Shown piece by piece: positions 23,987-32,254 of a stretch of 64,000 nt of DNA (position 1 is the first letter of the stretch; the number at the start of each line of letters is the position of its first letter). The position numbers and the translations under genes are program-made. The notes beneath the pieces are model-generated. The model saw only the letters and a program-made list of their open reading frames with translations, searched no databases and had not been told where the DNA came from. The stretch comes from Vampirovibrio chlorellavorus (lineage in GTDB: Bacteria; Cyanobacteriota; Vampirovibrionia; Vampirovibrionales; Vampirovibrionaceae): the NCBI RefSeq assembly GCF_003149375.1, contig NZ_QFWH01000005.1, positions 78,004 through 142,003 on the forward strand, written 5' to 3'.

Positions 23987-24141
23987 AACGGGGCCCCCGG
24001 TCGGTGGATGAGGGGTTCGGGCCGCAGGGGTGGGCCATGCTCGGTTTGCTTCAGGATGACCCGCCGCACGGCGTGGGTGACCGGATTGGGGGTCTCCACC
24101 CGATAGCGGTCCGTCACGCTGGCTTCCCGAACGTTCCCCAT
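23983..24141 (-). CDS. 52-residue ORF translationally coupled on both sides
   Basis: ATG 24141 overlaps the cdsA-like stop (TAATG), and its TGA overlaps the plsC-like GTG start (GTGA). The frame exactly fills the 150-base gap that the two enzymes would otherwise leave. The product begins MGNVREASVTDRYRVETPN and ends EPLIHRPGAPL. It is polar, basic and Pro-rich, with no membrane segment and no recognised family. The double stop-start overlap is the main evidence that it is a gene rather than a spacer. It might help couple translation of the flanking lipid enzymes. Confidence 0.6.
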   Translation of the reverse strand: MGNVREASVTDRYRVETPNPVTHAVRRVILKQTEHGPPLRPEPLIHRPGAPL

Positions 24142-25169
24142 TAGCAGCCAAACCCGGAATGAAAGTAACGGGCCATGTGGAAAAACAGGGGCGACACCCA
24201 CACCAGACTGTCCACCCGATCCAGAATGCCCCCGTGACCGGGTAACAGGGTGCCGAAGTCCTTCACTCCCAAATCCCGTTTGAAGGTGGACATGACCAAA
24301 TCGCCCATCTGGCCGCCAAAACTGACCGCAAATCCGGCCATGGCCACCAGCCACCATTCAAAATGCGGAAACGCGATGGGCCAGTTCAAAAAGGCGATAA
24401 CCATACTACTGAGCAGTGCCAGCACGGAGCCTTCAATAGTCTTTTTGGGGGAGATGGCCGTAAAATGGGTTTTGCCGAAGAGCTTGCCCCACAAAAAGCA
24501 CATGGCGTCGTTGAACTGGGTAAAAATCAGCACAAACAGCAGATAGCCCAACCCGTATTCGGAACGCACCAGAAAGCCCAGATGCCCTAAAAACCACCCA
24601 AAATAAACCAGCCCCACCACGGACAGGGCCATATTCTGGATGGCGTTTTCAAAACGATTCTGGAAGACGGGAATGGTGCTCAGGGCCACCACCCCCCAGA
24701 TGGGGGCCACCATAAACAGGCCGTAATCGTTGATCATGGCACAGACGGCCATGGCGATCATGACAACATAGACGGTCAGGCAATGCGCTTTTTGTGCGTA
24801 CAGTCCGGTGCCTTTGGCGAATTCCTTGAAGCCGTAAATGGAAATCAGCAGCACGGTGAGAATCCAGAACACCGGGCCCAGCCACAGGGGCAGCATCAGC
24901 AGAGGGATCATGATGGCCCAGGTCAGGTAGGGCTTTTTGGCCACTTCCAGCGGTTTTAACCAGATGAAGGCCCCCAGAATGGCATACAGGGATAGCACCA
25001 GCGCCGTGTAAAAGGCCAGTACGTTAAAGTGAGGGTTTCCCACGGTCAGGGTTTCCAAAAACGGCCACATCTGTGCGGTGCTTTCCTTTATGGTGCTTTC
25101 CAGGCCGGTAACCACTACGACGAAGGCAAAATGCCACAGGGCGAGAGCGGTATTTGCCTGCCAGCGCAA
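24141..25169 (-). CDS. Phosphatidate cytidylyltransferase (CdsA/YnbB-like)
   Basis: An integral membrane enzyme expected to make CDP-diacylglycerol or a related CDP-lipid from CTP and phosphatidate. The CdsA signature is intact in the C-terminal part: STFKRDLGVKDFGTLLPGHG followed by GILDR. About eight to nine hydrophobic segments are visible, with FNDAMCFLWGKLFGKT and SPKKTIEG as family blocks. A TTG start at 25229 opens the frame further, but a TATAAT promoter lies inside that extension. TTG 25169 with GAGG 5 bases upstream is preferred and gives 342 residues. This is probably not the housekeeping CdsA but the first enzyme of the lipid operon. Confidence 0.88.
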   Translation of the reverse strand: MRWQANTALALWHFAFVVVVTGLESTIKESTAQMWPFLETLTVGNPHFNVLAFYTALVLSLYAILGAFIWLKPLEVAKKPYLTWAIMIPLLMLPLWLGPVFWILTVLLISIYGFKEFAKGTGLYAQKAHCLTVYVVMIAMAVCAMINDYGLFMVAPIWGVVALSTIPVFQNRFENAIQNMALSVVGLVYFGWFLGHLGFLVRSEYGLGYLLFVLIFTQFNDAMCFLWGKLFGKTHFTAISPKKTIEGSVLALLSSMVIAFLNWPIAFPHFEWWLVAMAGFAVSFGGQMGDLVMSTFKRDLGVKDFGTLLPGHGGILDRVDSLVWVSPLFFHMARYFHSGFGC

Positions 25170-25197
25170 ACGGCCCTCACCTGCCTCTACAGATTTT

Positions 25198-25227
25198 ATT
25201 ATACGCCCTGAGGGGTTCGGCTGTCTC
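25198..25227 (-). promoter_or_regulatory. Promoter of the lipid operon
   Basis: On the minus strand GAGACA (25227-25222) and a perfect TATAAT (25203-25198) are 18 bases apart. Transcription would start near 25191, upstream of the TTG start at 25169, separating this operon from the CHAP-domain gene. Confidence 0.5.
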
Positions 25228-25277
25228 AATGCACTGTGGCGCCGGGCAAAGCGGTTTGCAAACTACTGAAGACAATA

Positions 25278-26405
25278 CTAAAGGGGGGCGATATAGCCGA
25301 TGATGCGGGGATCGCCCACCGGGTAACGGTTGCGCTGCACCATGCCGCCGGGGGCGTTCCCGGATCGGGTGCCCTCGTTGCCGCCAATGGTGGTGAAACT
25401 CTGGTCTGGCAGAAGGCTTTCCACAATGGCGGTGTGATCAAAACCGGATACGCCAAAGCGAAAGATGGCGATGTCGCCCGGTTCCGGGAACGGCTTGAGG
25501 CGTTGGTGGGTCAGCCCCCAGTCATAAATATCTCGCACCAGCGAGGTGTGCCCCCAGGGAGAGCCCCCGGCCCAGTTCAGCACGGTGGATACGAAATCGG
25601 CGCACCAGGCCTGATCTTTCCCCATACTGTAGGTGTTGTTGACGTAATCCCTGGCTTCCGCCTTGCTGATGCCCAACTGGGAGCGGGCCACGTCCACAAT
25701 TTTCATGCGGTTAAGCGGGGTGGCCTGATAGGAAACCGGAGGCGGGCCAAAGGTGGGGGGGACGTCTGGTCTGGGGCTGTAGGGGCTGATGGGGCCGGTA
25801 TAGGCCAACTGGGGCGGTGGAGACGCCGGGCGGCCAAACATGCGATGAAAAAAACGACTGGCCCGTCCGGGCGCTTCCGGGGCATAAACCCGCAGGACGT
25901 GGTTGGTGCCTCGTCCCAGGCTGATATTCAGTTTATCCGCCTGCGGCGACTCAATGACCAGTCGCACGGTGGTGGCATCAAACTGCCCCAGCCGGATGGT
26001 GGTGTAGGGCATGGGGCCTAAATTGCCACTGGGCAGTTGAATGGCTTTCTCCGGGAGCAGGCTTTGATCGATATCCACCACCAGCCGGGTGGGACTGGCC
26101 AGTACAAAACGGTTTTTAACCAGTAGCTGAGTGCCGGGCGGGCTGATTAGCCGTAATTCGTCGTTCACCAGCTGCACGCTGGCAATGGTGTTGGGTGGTG
26201 GGGAGGGTTGAGTATTTCCCGGTAACGCCTGCATGGGCGGTCCCTGCAATGCCTGAATGGCCGGGCTGGCATCGGGAAGCTGGGCAGGCACCGGTGGGGG
26301 GGTCGCCTGAGCCTCTCCGCAAAGGATGACTGCCAAAGCCAGCAGTCCCAATAGATGAATCGGCTTTGGGCAGCGCTGGCTGCACCCATGCGTCGGGACG
26401 TTCAT
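25278..26405 (-). CDS. Secreted AMIN-CHAP peptidoglycan hydrolase, 375 aa
   Basis: A signal peptide is formed by IHLLGLLALAVILCGEAQA. Residues about 75-165 (VQLVNDELRLISPPGT, PTRLVVDID, YTTIRLGQFDATTVRLVIES) are an AMIN domain that localises cell-wall enzymes. A Pro-rich linker follows. The C-terminal domain (about 235-375) is CHAP-like: the nucleophile Cys is in AWCADFVSTVLNWAG, then PFPEPGDIAIF, the active His in DHTAIVES, and IGGNEG. It should cut peptide cross-links or the stem amide in the periplasm. It has an AGAGAG ribosome site and stands alone. Confidence 0.88.
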   Translation of the reverse strand: MNVPTHGCSQRCPKPIHLLGLLALAVILCGEAQATPPPVPAQLPDASPAIQALQGPPMQALPGNTQPSPPPNTIASVQLVNDELRLISPPGTQLLVKNRFVLASPTRLVVDIDQSLLPEKAIQLPSGNLGPMPYTTIRLGQFDATTVRLVIESPQADKLNISLGRGTNHVLRVYAPEAPGRASRFFHRMFGRPASPPPQLAYTGPISPYSPRPDVPPTFGPPPVSYQATPLNRMKIVDVARSQLGISKAEARDYVNNTYSMGKDQAWCADFVSTVLNWAGGSPWGHTSLVRDIYDWGLTHQRLKPFPEPGDIAIFRFGVSGFDHTAIVESLLPDQSFTTIGGNEGTRSGNAPGGMVQRNRYPVGDPRIIGYIAPL

Positions 26406-26791
26406 CTGGACTCTCTTTGTTCCGGTTGTGGTTACAGTAACTCAATGATTCGGGCTGAATTTTTCAGGCTGATTTTGATTGTAGCGGAAATTCCTGGGCT
26501 TGGGGGGAGGATTCATTCACTTCAGCGCAGCCATTCAGACAAATTATTCAGAGCGCTGTTGAGGGTGGAAGGTGGCTCCACCCATACAGGGGCGGGTGCT
26601 GGTTTTTAAATACTGATTTCCAAAACGCAAGAAAAAGAGCCGAGGGCTGAAACGGGGGATGGGACTGTTTTTCTGTACATTCCCCTGAGACTGCCGGAAT
26701 GCGATTTATTAAAGCAGTCTGAAAAATGTAACGATTATTTACAGTTTTTTCAATTTTTATCAATTATTTGAATGGATTGCGTAATATACAC
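26406..26791. other. Intergenic region, AT-rich right half
   Basis: Upstream of the CHAP gene and of a candidate small RNA. Sequence after about 26600 is clearly AT-rich. No ORF with a ribosome site and no known RNA family is seen. Confidence 0.4.
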
Positions 26792-26803
26792 TATGACTTT
26801 AAC

Positions 26804-26865
26804 AATTTAGTTCAAGGTTTTGAACTGCCATGCCTCTTGTTTGCGGGCATGGCTTTTTCTTTTTC
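26804..26865 (+). ncRNA. Candidate small RNA with two hairpins
   Basis: TTGAAT (26768-26773) and TATGAC (26792-26797), 18 bases apart, could start an RNA near 26804. It folds into GTTCAA-ggtt-TTGAAC (26810-26825). A terminator follows at once: GCCATGCC (26827-26834) paired with GGCATGGC (26846-26853), then TTTTTCTTTTTC. No plus-strand gene precedes this terminator back to at least 26406, so it must serve a short RNA of its own. The downstream tas gene starts 68 bases later. It could also be an attenuator in the tas leader. Confidence 0.45.
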
Positions 26866-26932
26866 TCATAGGGAATGGCTGGCAAGCCTGATAAAATAGG
26901 CCCAATTCTGTTGACTGGCGAGGGACTGTGCC

Positions 26933-27976
26933 ATGGAAATGCGCGTATTGGGAAACACCGATGTGAAGGTCAGCGTGATTGCCCTGGGCACCATGACCTG
27001 GGGTCAGCAGAACACGGAAGCGGAAGCCCACGCCCAAATGGATTTCGCCCTGGAGCGGGGGGTGAACTTCTGGGATACGGCGGAAGTGTACCCGGTGCCC
27101 ATTCGGGGGGAAACCTACGGCATTACCGAAACCTGTATTGGCACCTGGCTGGCCTCCCGCCGCTGCCGGGATAAAATCGTGTTGGCCTCCAAAGTGGCCG
27201 GCCCCACCCAGCGGCTGACCTATATTCGGGATGGCAACCTGCGCTTTGATCGAAAGAATATGGAAAAAGCCCTGCATGATAGCCTGAAGCGTCTGCAGAC
27301 GGATTACCTGGATCTGTATCAACTCCACTGGCCGGAGCGCAGCACCAACTTTTTCGGGCAATTGGGCTATAAACATCAACCGGACGAAACCTTCACCCCG
27401 GTGGCGGAAACCTTGTCTGTGCTGCAGGAATTTGTGCAGGCGGGCAAAGTGCGGGCAATCGGTTTGTCCAACGAAACCCCCTGGGGCGTGGCCCAGTTTT
27501 TAAAAGTGGCCGAGCAGTTGAATCTGCCCCGGGTGGTCAGCATCCAGAACCCTTACAGCTTGTTGAACCGCACCTTTGAAATCGGTCTGGCGGAAATGGC
27601 CATTCGGGAGCAGGTGGGTCTGTTGGCCTATTCTCCCATGGCCTTTGGCCTGCTTAGCGGGAAGTATCGAAACGGGCAAACACCGGCTGGTTCCCGCATG
27701 GCCCTGTTTGGCGATTACTTTGATCGTTATTCCAACCCGCAAGCCCTGTCCGCCGCCGATGCCTACATTGAGCTGGCTGAGAAACACGGCCTGAGTCCGG
27801 CCCGGATGTGTCTGGCCTTCGTCAATCAGCAGCCCTTTGTGACCAGCAACATCATCGGAGCCACCAGTCTGGCCCAGTTGCAGGAGAACATCGACAGCGC
27901 TGAACTGACCTTATCGCCTGCGTTGCTGGCCGAGATCGAGGCCATTCACACCCGCTACCCCAACCCGTCCCCTTAA
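26933..27976 (+). CDS. tas: Aldo/keto reductase, Tas family
   Basis: A 347-residue NADP(H)-dependent aldo/keto reductase, equal in length to E. coli Tas. It starts MEMRVLGNTDVKVSVIALGTMTWG. The catalytic tetrad is recognisable: Asp and Tyr in FWDTAEVYP, Lys in VLASKVAG and His in YQLHWPER. The cofactor region IGLSNETPWGV, QNPYSLLNR, YSPMAFGLLSGKY and IIGATSLAQLQENI is typical. The natural substrate is unknown; Tas was named for restoring tyrosine prototrophy under stress. The ribosome site is GGCGAGGG. The gene is monocistronic and converges on the TPR gene. Confidence 0.92.
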   Translation: MEMRVLGNTDVKVSVIALGTMTWGQQNTEAEAHAQMDFALERGVNFWDTAEVYPVPIRGETYGITETCIGTWLASRRCRDKIVLASKVAGPTQRLTYIRDGNLRFDRKNMEKALHDSLKRLQTDYLDLYQLHWPERSTNFFGQLGYKHQPDETFTPVAETLSVLQEFVQAGKVRAIGLSNETPWGVAQFLKVAEQLNLPRVVSIQNPYSLLNRTFEIGLAEMAIREQVGLLAYSPMAFGLLSGKYRNGQTPAGSRMALFGDYFDRYSNPQALSAADAYIELAEKHGLSPARMCLAFVNQQPFVTSNIIGATSLAQLQENIDSAELTLSPALLAEIEAIHTRYPNPSP

Positions 27977-28039
27977 CCCAAAGCGTTGGCCTTGGCTAAC
28001 AGCGCTCCCGGCGGTGGACAGCGGCAGGCTCCTGGGCCG

Positions 28040-28936
28040 CTATTCCGGCGGGGAGACGGACTGCAACAGGCAGTCTTTTTCCAGGAAAGGGGGCACCCCC
28101 GGGTCGCTCAAGGTGCGGCGATTACTGTTAAAGACCGTATTTTTCACCGCCTGAACCTGCAAGGCCAGCTTCTGGGCGGCGGCCATTTCGTTGCGCTCAC
28201 TGAGAATTTGCACCGCCCGGGCCAGTTGACGATAAGCCTCATCCTGAAAGTTCAACTCACTGAGAACCAGCCCCAGGTTGTAACGGCTCTGGTAGCTATC
28301 GGGGCGCAACTGAAGGGCCTTACAGTATGTTTTGGCCGCAGCGGTGCCATCCCCCAGATTTTGATAGGCCACACCTAAATTAAACTGAGTCTGGAATTGC
28401 CCAGCATCCAACTTTAGTGACTCCTGAAAATAATAACGGGCTTGGGTATGAAGCCACTTTCGCACCGACTCCCGAGTTTCCTGAGGATTTTCCGCCGCCG
28501 TTTTGTAAACGCCCCCCAGAGTGGCCAGCAGACGGGGGTTATGGGGATAGCGCTTCAAAGATTGACGCAATTCGGTAATACTCTCATTAACCCGACTGGG
28601 CTGCTGCTTGAGTAAATTGGCCAACCCAATCCGGGCCTCCAGATGTTCGGGGTCCTGCCGCAAAATCCCTCGATACAGTGCTTCCGCCGGAGCGGGCTGA
28701 TTGTTTTTCAGGTACCACCATGCCAGTCGCATGCTAATTTCCACGTTATCCGGGTATTGCTTGTGACCAGCCTCGTACAGTTCGATGCCTTGTTCCCAGT
28801 TGTGGGCCGCCAAAGCCTTTTGGGCCGCCCGCTCAATTTCGTTGGCCCGACCGTAGCTCAACAGGGCCTTAAAGTTGAAGGCCACCGTAGCCACAATCCC
28901 CAAAAACAACAAAAAACTGATGACGCGATAAAACAT
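28040..28936 (-). CDS. Membrane-anchored TPR protein, 298 aa
   Basis: An N-terminal uncleaved membrane segment (VISFLLFLGIVATVAFNF) is followed by tetratricopeptide repeats. These include WEQGIELYEAGHKQYPDN, PAPAEALYRGILRQDPEHLEARIGLANLL and AKTYCKALQLRPDSYQSRYNLGLVL. The repeats would face the periplasm and act as a protein-interaction scaffold. The start lies 3 bases after the DUF4149 stop, so the two form an operon. No enzymatic domain is present and the function is unknown. Confidence 0.82.
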   Translation of the reverse strand: MFYRVISFLLFLGIVATVAFNFKALLSYGRANEIERAAQKALAAHNWEQGIELYEAGHKQYPDNVEISMRLAWWYLKNNQPAPAEALYRGILRQDPEHLEARIGLANLLKQQPSRVNESITELRQSLKRYPHNPRLLATLGGVYKTAAENPQETRESVRKWLHTQARYYFQESLKLDAGQFQTQFNLGVAYQNLGDGTAAAKTYCKALQLRPDSYQSRYNLGLVLSELNFQDEAYRQLARAVQILSERNEMAAAQKLALQVQAVKNTVFNSNRRTLSDPGVPPFLEKDCLLQSVSPPE

Positions 28937-28939
28937 ATC

Positions 28940-29545
28940 TTACCCGGCATCCGTGGGCTGTAAGGATGGGTCTGAATTGTTTGTGTCTGATTTTTTCGAG
29001 TCTGATTTTTCCTGAGGGCGGGCGTCCACAAAGGGGGTCAGGATCAAGAGCAGTAACACCAGCAACAGGTCTAGCTTGTACAAATTTTCCGAAAGCCGAT
29101 GAACCCGCTCAAACCGCTGGCCTTGGGCTGTGGTCAAATTTCGCTGGACCCCGGCCCGGTTCAGCTCCGTAATTTGCGGATTGACCACCACTGTGGCGTA
29201 CAGCAAAGTAACCGTCAACAAGGCCAGAATTACCAAGCGCAACCTGCCCCCAAGGCCCTGAATCCACAGCGATGGCCGGGCAGCCCGACGCAGGGCTTCT
29301 CCCAGTAGAGCCAGGCCCAGGGCCATTTGCAATACCGTATCAAAGCGGGTAAAAATCTGGGCCATCAGGGGAGCGGCTTCCTCACGGGGCAGGGTGTGAA
29401 ACACGGTGGGAGCGGTAAAAGCACCCAGCGCCAGCATACCACCGGCCATGATGGCCAACCCGATGCCTTGTAATGCCGTCCCTGTGGGGAACCAGTCCCA
29501 CTGGATGCCGACGCCCTTAATCGATTGACTCGCCTGTTGACTCAT
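28940..29545 (-). CDS. DUF4149-family membrane protein
   Basis: 201 residues with four predicted membrane segments: ALQGIGLAIMAGGMLALGAFTAP, VLQMALGLALLG, LRLVILALLTVTLLYATVVV and LDLLLVLLLLILTPFV. The pattern of a first helix ending in AFTAPTVF, FDTVLQMALG and VNPQITELN...RFERVHRLSENLYKLDLLL matches DUF4149 (TMEM205-like). The C-terminal 30 residues are polar and rich in Asp, Ser and Asn. It is the first gene of a two-gene operon with the TPR protein. The biochemical role is not known. Confidence 0.8.
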   Translation of the reverse strand: MSQQASQSIKGVGIQWDWFPTGTALQGIGLAIMAGGMLALGAFTAPTVFHTLPREEAAPLMAQIFTRFDTVLQMALGLALLGEALRRAARPSLWIQGLGGRLRLVILALLTVTLLYATVVVNPQITELNRAGVQRNLTTAQGQRFERVHRLSENLYKLDLLLVLLLLILTPFVDARPQEKSDSKKSDTNNSDPSLQPTDAG

Positions 29546-29992
29546 TGAAATTCTTCCTGCGCTCTCCTGAACGACTTGCCGACGCCCATTTCATTATACG
29601 AGATTCCAGACCGCTTGGCGGAAGTGGAATCCCGCATTGAGCGCCAACCCTTGCTATGGTTGAGTTTGCCCCCTGTTAAAAGCGGTGATAGGATGAAAGC
29701 CTCATAAATCACAAGCCCTCAACACGATCCATTTTTAAACCGGTTTTGAATCTGTGCTGTTCTGGATTAAAAGCGTGGACGGTTTCAGCGCAGCCTCCTT
29801 CCGCAAAGCCGGGGGGCTTGCTCTGTCCTTGCCCGGAAGGTCACTCCGGCAAGGCCTGCCCAAGACTCGCCAGCGTCTGTTTGAACACCACTATTTTGAA
29901 CATCGCAATCTGAAATCTGGCGCCCGTCCGGGCAATAGACTTTACAACCGCCCTCAACCATACACTCAGCACGATAGGGAGAGAATTCAACA
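29546..29992. other. Divergent intergenic region with mutually exclusive hairpins
   Basis: 447 bases between DUF4149 and the beta-helix gene. CCTTCCG (29797-29803) can pair with CGGAAGG (29834-29840), enclosing AAGCC-gggg-GGCTT (29806-29819). Alternatively CCTTGC...CGGA (29827-29837) pairs with TCCG-GCAAGG (29845-29854), using the same CGGA bases. Both cannot form together. This is compatible with a switching leader of the beta-helix gene. No ORF is supported and no known riboswitch class was recognised. Confidence 0.45.
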
Positions 29993-31246
29993 ATGCTTCG
30001 GAACCCTCTTTTTCACCCCAATTCCTTGCCCGTTCTGACGGCTTGCGCCGTGTCGGTCATGGCCTTGTCCGCGACGCCCGCCCATGCCTACCAGGTGGAT
30101 GCCCCCAACCGAACCCTTAACGTAACCCCCGGGGCCAGTCCTGCCGAAACCACCAACGATCTCAAAGGCGTCTTCAATTACCTGATCAATCGCAGTGATA
30201 AAACCAGCCAGTGGACGGTCAAATTCGCCCCCGGTAACTACTATGTGGTCAGTCAAATTCCCATTCGCAACCTGGAAAATACCGCCCTGCAGAGCGATAT
30301 GAACAAACCGGCCAAGCTGATTAAGGACAAAACCTTCAACAGCGCCACCGCCGGAGAGTATTTACTGAACTTTCAGTTTGGCAAAAACCTTTCGGTCAGT
30401 GGAATGCAGTTTTACGGACAAACCCCCTTTACCGCCAGTCTGGATCCGGTCTGGCCGGATCAGGGGGTTTATTTTGGCTCCTGCAACGGGGTAACGGTTC
30501 AGAATAATGGCTTTTATAACTTTGGCAACGCCGCCCTGCGGGTCACCACCACTGAACGGGATCCCGTGCCCGGGGTGAACAGCTTCAACACCGTGGTGAC
30601 CAATAACCTGTTCAACAACATCTACCAGATTTCCACCACCCCCAACGATGAAATTCATGGCGGCAGCAGCAATTACGTTTTGCAAAACAACGTGTTCTAC
30701 AACCTGCGGGGCTCCATTAAATTCGCCTCTCGCACCGCCGGGGCCAAAAACGTGAAGATCCTGAACAACAAGGTCAACGGCGGCGATCACTACGCTTTTG
30801 AAATCAACAATTACGATGATATGGAAATTCGGGGTAACAGCCTGCAAAACCTGAAGGAATTTGCCATCAACATCTACAACAACCCCCGGGCCAGCCAGTC
30901 CTTTAACTGGGGCAATAATTTCATCATCGCCGATAACCTGATTAACACGGTGGGTCGGGGCATTCGTTTTAGCACCGAGCCTTACGCCGATGGCACCCTG
31001 CTCACCCCCAGTAACGTTACTTTTACCAACAACAGCCTGGATAAGGTCAGCGATACCAGTGGCCTGCCAGCCATCGCCCAGGTCAACGGGGCCATCAAGG
31101 GGCTGACCATTACCGGCAACAAGCTCAGCAACATCGCCAATAAAAAATACATTGGCTACAGTTCAGCCTCCAGTAATGTCAGCTACTTTAACAATCAGGT
31201 TGATGGAAAACCTTACGGGCCACAACAAAGCACGGCCAGTAACTAG
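29993..31246 (+). CDS. Secreted right-handed beta-helix protein, 417 aa
   Basis: A signal peptide runs to about residue 32 (VLTACAVSVMALSATPAHA, cut before YQVD). The mature protein opens with a region like pectate-lyase superfamily proteins (WTVKFAPGNYYV). About ten parallel beta-helix coils follow, with Asn-rich ladders such as NGVTVQNNGFYNFGNAAL, YVLQNNVFYNL, NVKILNNKVNGG and MEIRGNSLQNL. Such folds bind or cleave acidic polysaccharides or form surface proteins. No catalytic residues of a named lyase are assigned. AGGGAGA precedes ATG 29993, and an intrinsic terminator follows at 31271, so the gene is monocistronic. Confidence 0.82.
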   Translation: MLRNPLFHPNSLPVLTACAVSVMALSATPAHAYQVDAPNRTLNVTPGASPAETTNDLKGVFNYLINRSDKTSQWTVKFAPGNYYVVSQIPIRNLENTALQSDMNKPAKLIKDKTFNSATAGEYLLNFQFGKNLSVSGMQFYGQTPFTASLDPVWPDQGVYFGSCNGVTVQNNGFYNFGNAALRVTTTERDPVPGVNSFNTVVTNNLFNNIYQISTTPNDEIHGGSSNYVLQNNVFYNLRGSIKFASRTAGAKNVKILNNKVNGGDHYAFEINNYDDMEIRGNSLQNLKEFAINIYNNPRASQSFNWGNNFIIADNLINTVGRGIRFSTEPYADGTLLTPSNVTFTNNSLDKVSDTSGLPAIAQVNGAIKGLTITGNKLSNIANKKYIGYSSASSNVSYFNNQVDGKPYGPQQSTASN

Positions 31247-31270
31247 GGAAAACTTTTGTCAAAAGCAGTG

Positions 31271-31305
31271 AACGGGCTGGGGAAGCAGATTCCTCGGCCC
31301 GTTTT
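31271..31305 (+). terminator. Intrinsic terminator of the beta-helix gene
   Basis: AACGGGC-TGGGGAA (31271-31284) pairs with TTCCTCG-GCCCGTT (31290-31303) around a 5-base loop, with two GU pairs, and runs into TTTT. It starts 24 bases after the stop codon. Confidence 0.8.
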
Positions 31306-31577
31306 GGGCAGGACACTGGGTCAAGGCGGTCCGCAGCCGGTCTGTTTGTAGCGCTTTGGCTGATCCTCAAATACTCGGAACCCCGCTATGACGGGCAGAA
31401 TGTCAGCTGGGTACAAACGAGTGATAAGGTTGATGAGTAGTATTAAGAAATGTAAAAGCGACCTTTTGTAATTTCTCAAGACCTGCCTCCATCTGCCGAT
31501 AAGCGAATGGAAGCGAGCGTTCGTCCACGAATCGTCTGTAGGGGAAACACCCTCTTCTGTCTAAAAGGACATCCCTG
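31306..31577. other. Leader region of the pseudopilin gene
   Basis: No ORF is supported. It includes a short AGGG-gaaaca-CCCT hairpin at 31540-31553 just before the AAAGGA ribosome site of the pilin-like gene. No riboswitch consensus was recognised. Confidence 0.35.
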
Positions 31578-32177
31578 ATGCACAGCACCCTGAAGCGCGA
31601 CAAACCGCCTTCATTCGGCTTTACACTGGCTGAGTTGCTTATTTCGCTGGCCATTTTGGGGCTGATTGCCACCTTTACCATTCCCAAAGTGTTGAGCAGT
31701 ACCCAAAACAGCGCCAATGTGGCTAAAGTCAAAGAGGCCGCAGCAACGCTGGCAGCAGCCTACCAGCAAGCCAAACTGGATGGGAGCATCAACAGTAATT
31801 CCGATGTGTCAGATCTTTCCCCATACCTGAATTATCTGGCCTGGGATACCAGTGGAACGCTCATCGACCATGTACAGGGGTCAACCTCCCAGGCTTGTAA
31901 CACGACATACCCCTGCGCAAAGCTGGCGAATGGGACAACGATACTATTCAATGCGCCCTCACAATTTGGAGGCACCGCTACCACCAACATGCTTAATTTT
32001 TTTGTAGACCCGGAACCCGGCTATTCCGGCACCACCAACCCCGTGAGGGCGGTTCAGATGGTGCTGTATTACGATGGCTTTATCACCTCCCGGGCTTTCG
32101 CCCGCCCCAACAGCTATACCTCACTGGGTGGGCCTTATGGGCCGGGCAGTTTTGATCCGCCCTGGTTTAGCTGGTAA
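31578..32177 (+). CDS. Type IV pilin-like / type II secretion pseudopilin, 199 aa
   Basis: The class III prepilin signal is complete: a basic leader (MHSTLKRDKPPS), then FG|FTLAELLISLAILGLIATFTIP, with Phe at +1 and Glu at +5 of the mature protein. The hydrophobic helix is followed by a polar domain with a long N-terminal helix (NVAKVKEAAATLAAAYQQAKLDG) and a short beta region with two cysteines (ACNTTYPCAKLANG) that could pair. This is the general architecture of pilins and pseudopilins in competence or type II secretion systems. No assembly ATPase or platform gene is nearby. AAAGGAC precedes ATG 31578. Confidence 0.82.
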   Translation: MHSTLKRDKPPSFGFTLAELLISLAILGLIATFTIPKVLSSTQNSANVAKVKEAAATLAAAYQQAKLDGSINSNSDVSDLSPYLNYLAWDTSGTLIDHVQGSTSQACNTTYPCAKLANGTTILFNAPSQFGGTATTNMLNFFVDPEPGYSGTTNPVRAVQMVLYYDGFITSRAFARPNSYTSLGGPYGPGSFDPPWFSW

Positions 32178-32254
32178 TTCAGGGACTCACACCATTGAGC
32201 CCTCAGGGCAAGAATAGTACAATGGCGGCGCAGTGTCAGAGGAGCCAGTCGCCC

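Noticed and set aside
24141-24357. Longer 5' extension of the 52-codon ORF into cdsA
   Set aside because: Only the part starting at the TAATG junction has a plausible start; the rest overlaps the conserved CdsA signature.
31306-31577. c-di-GMP or other riboswitch before the pseudopilin gene
   Set aside because: Short hairpins only; the conserved bases of known classes could not be matched.
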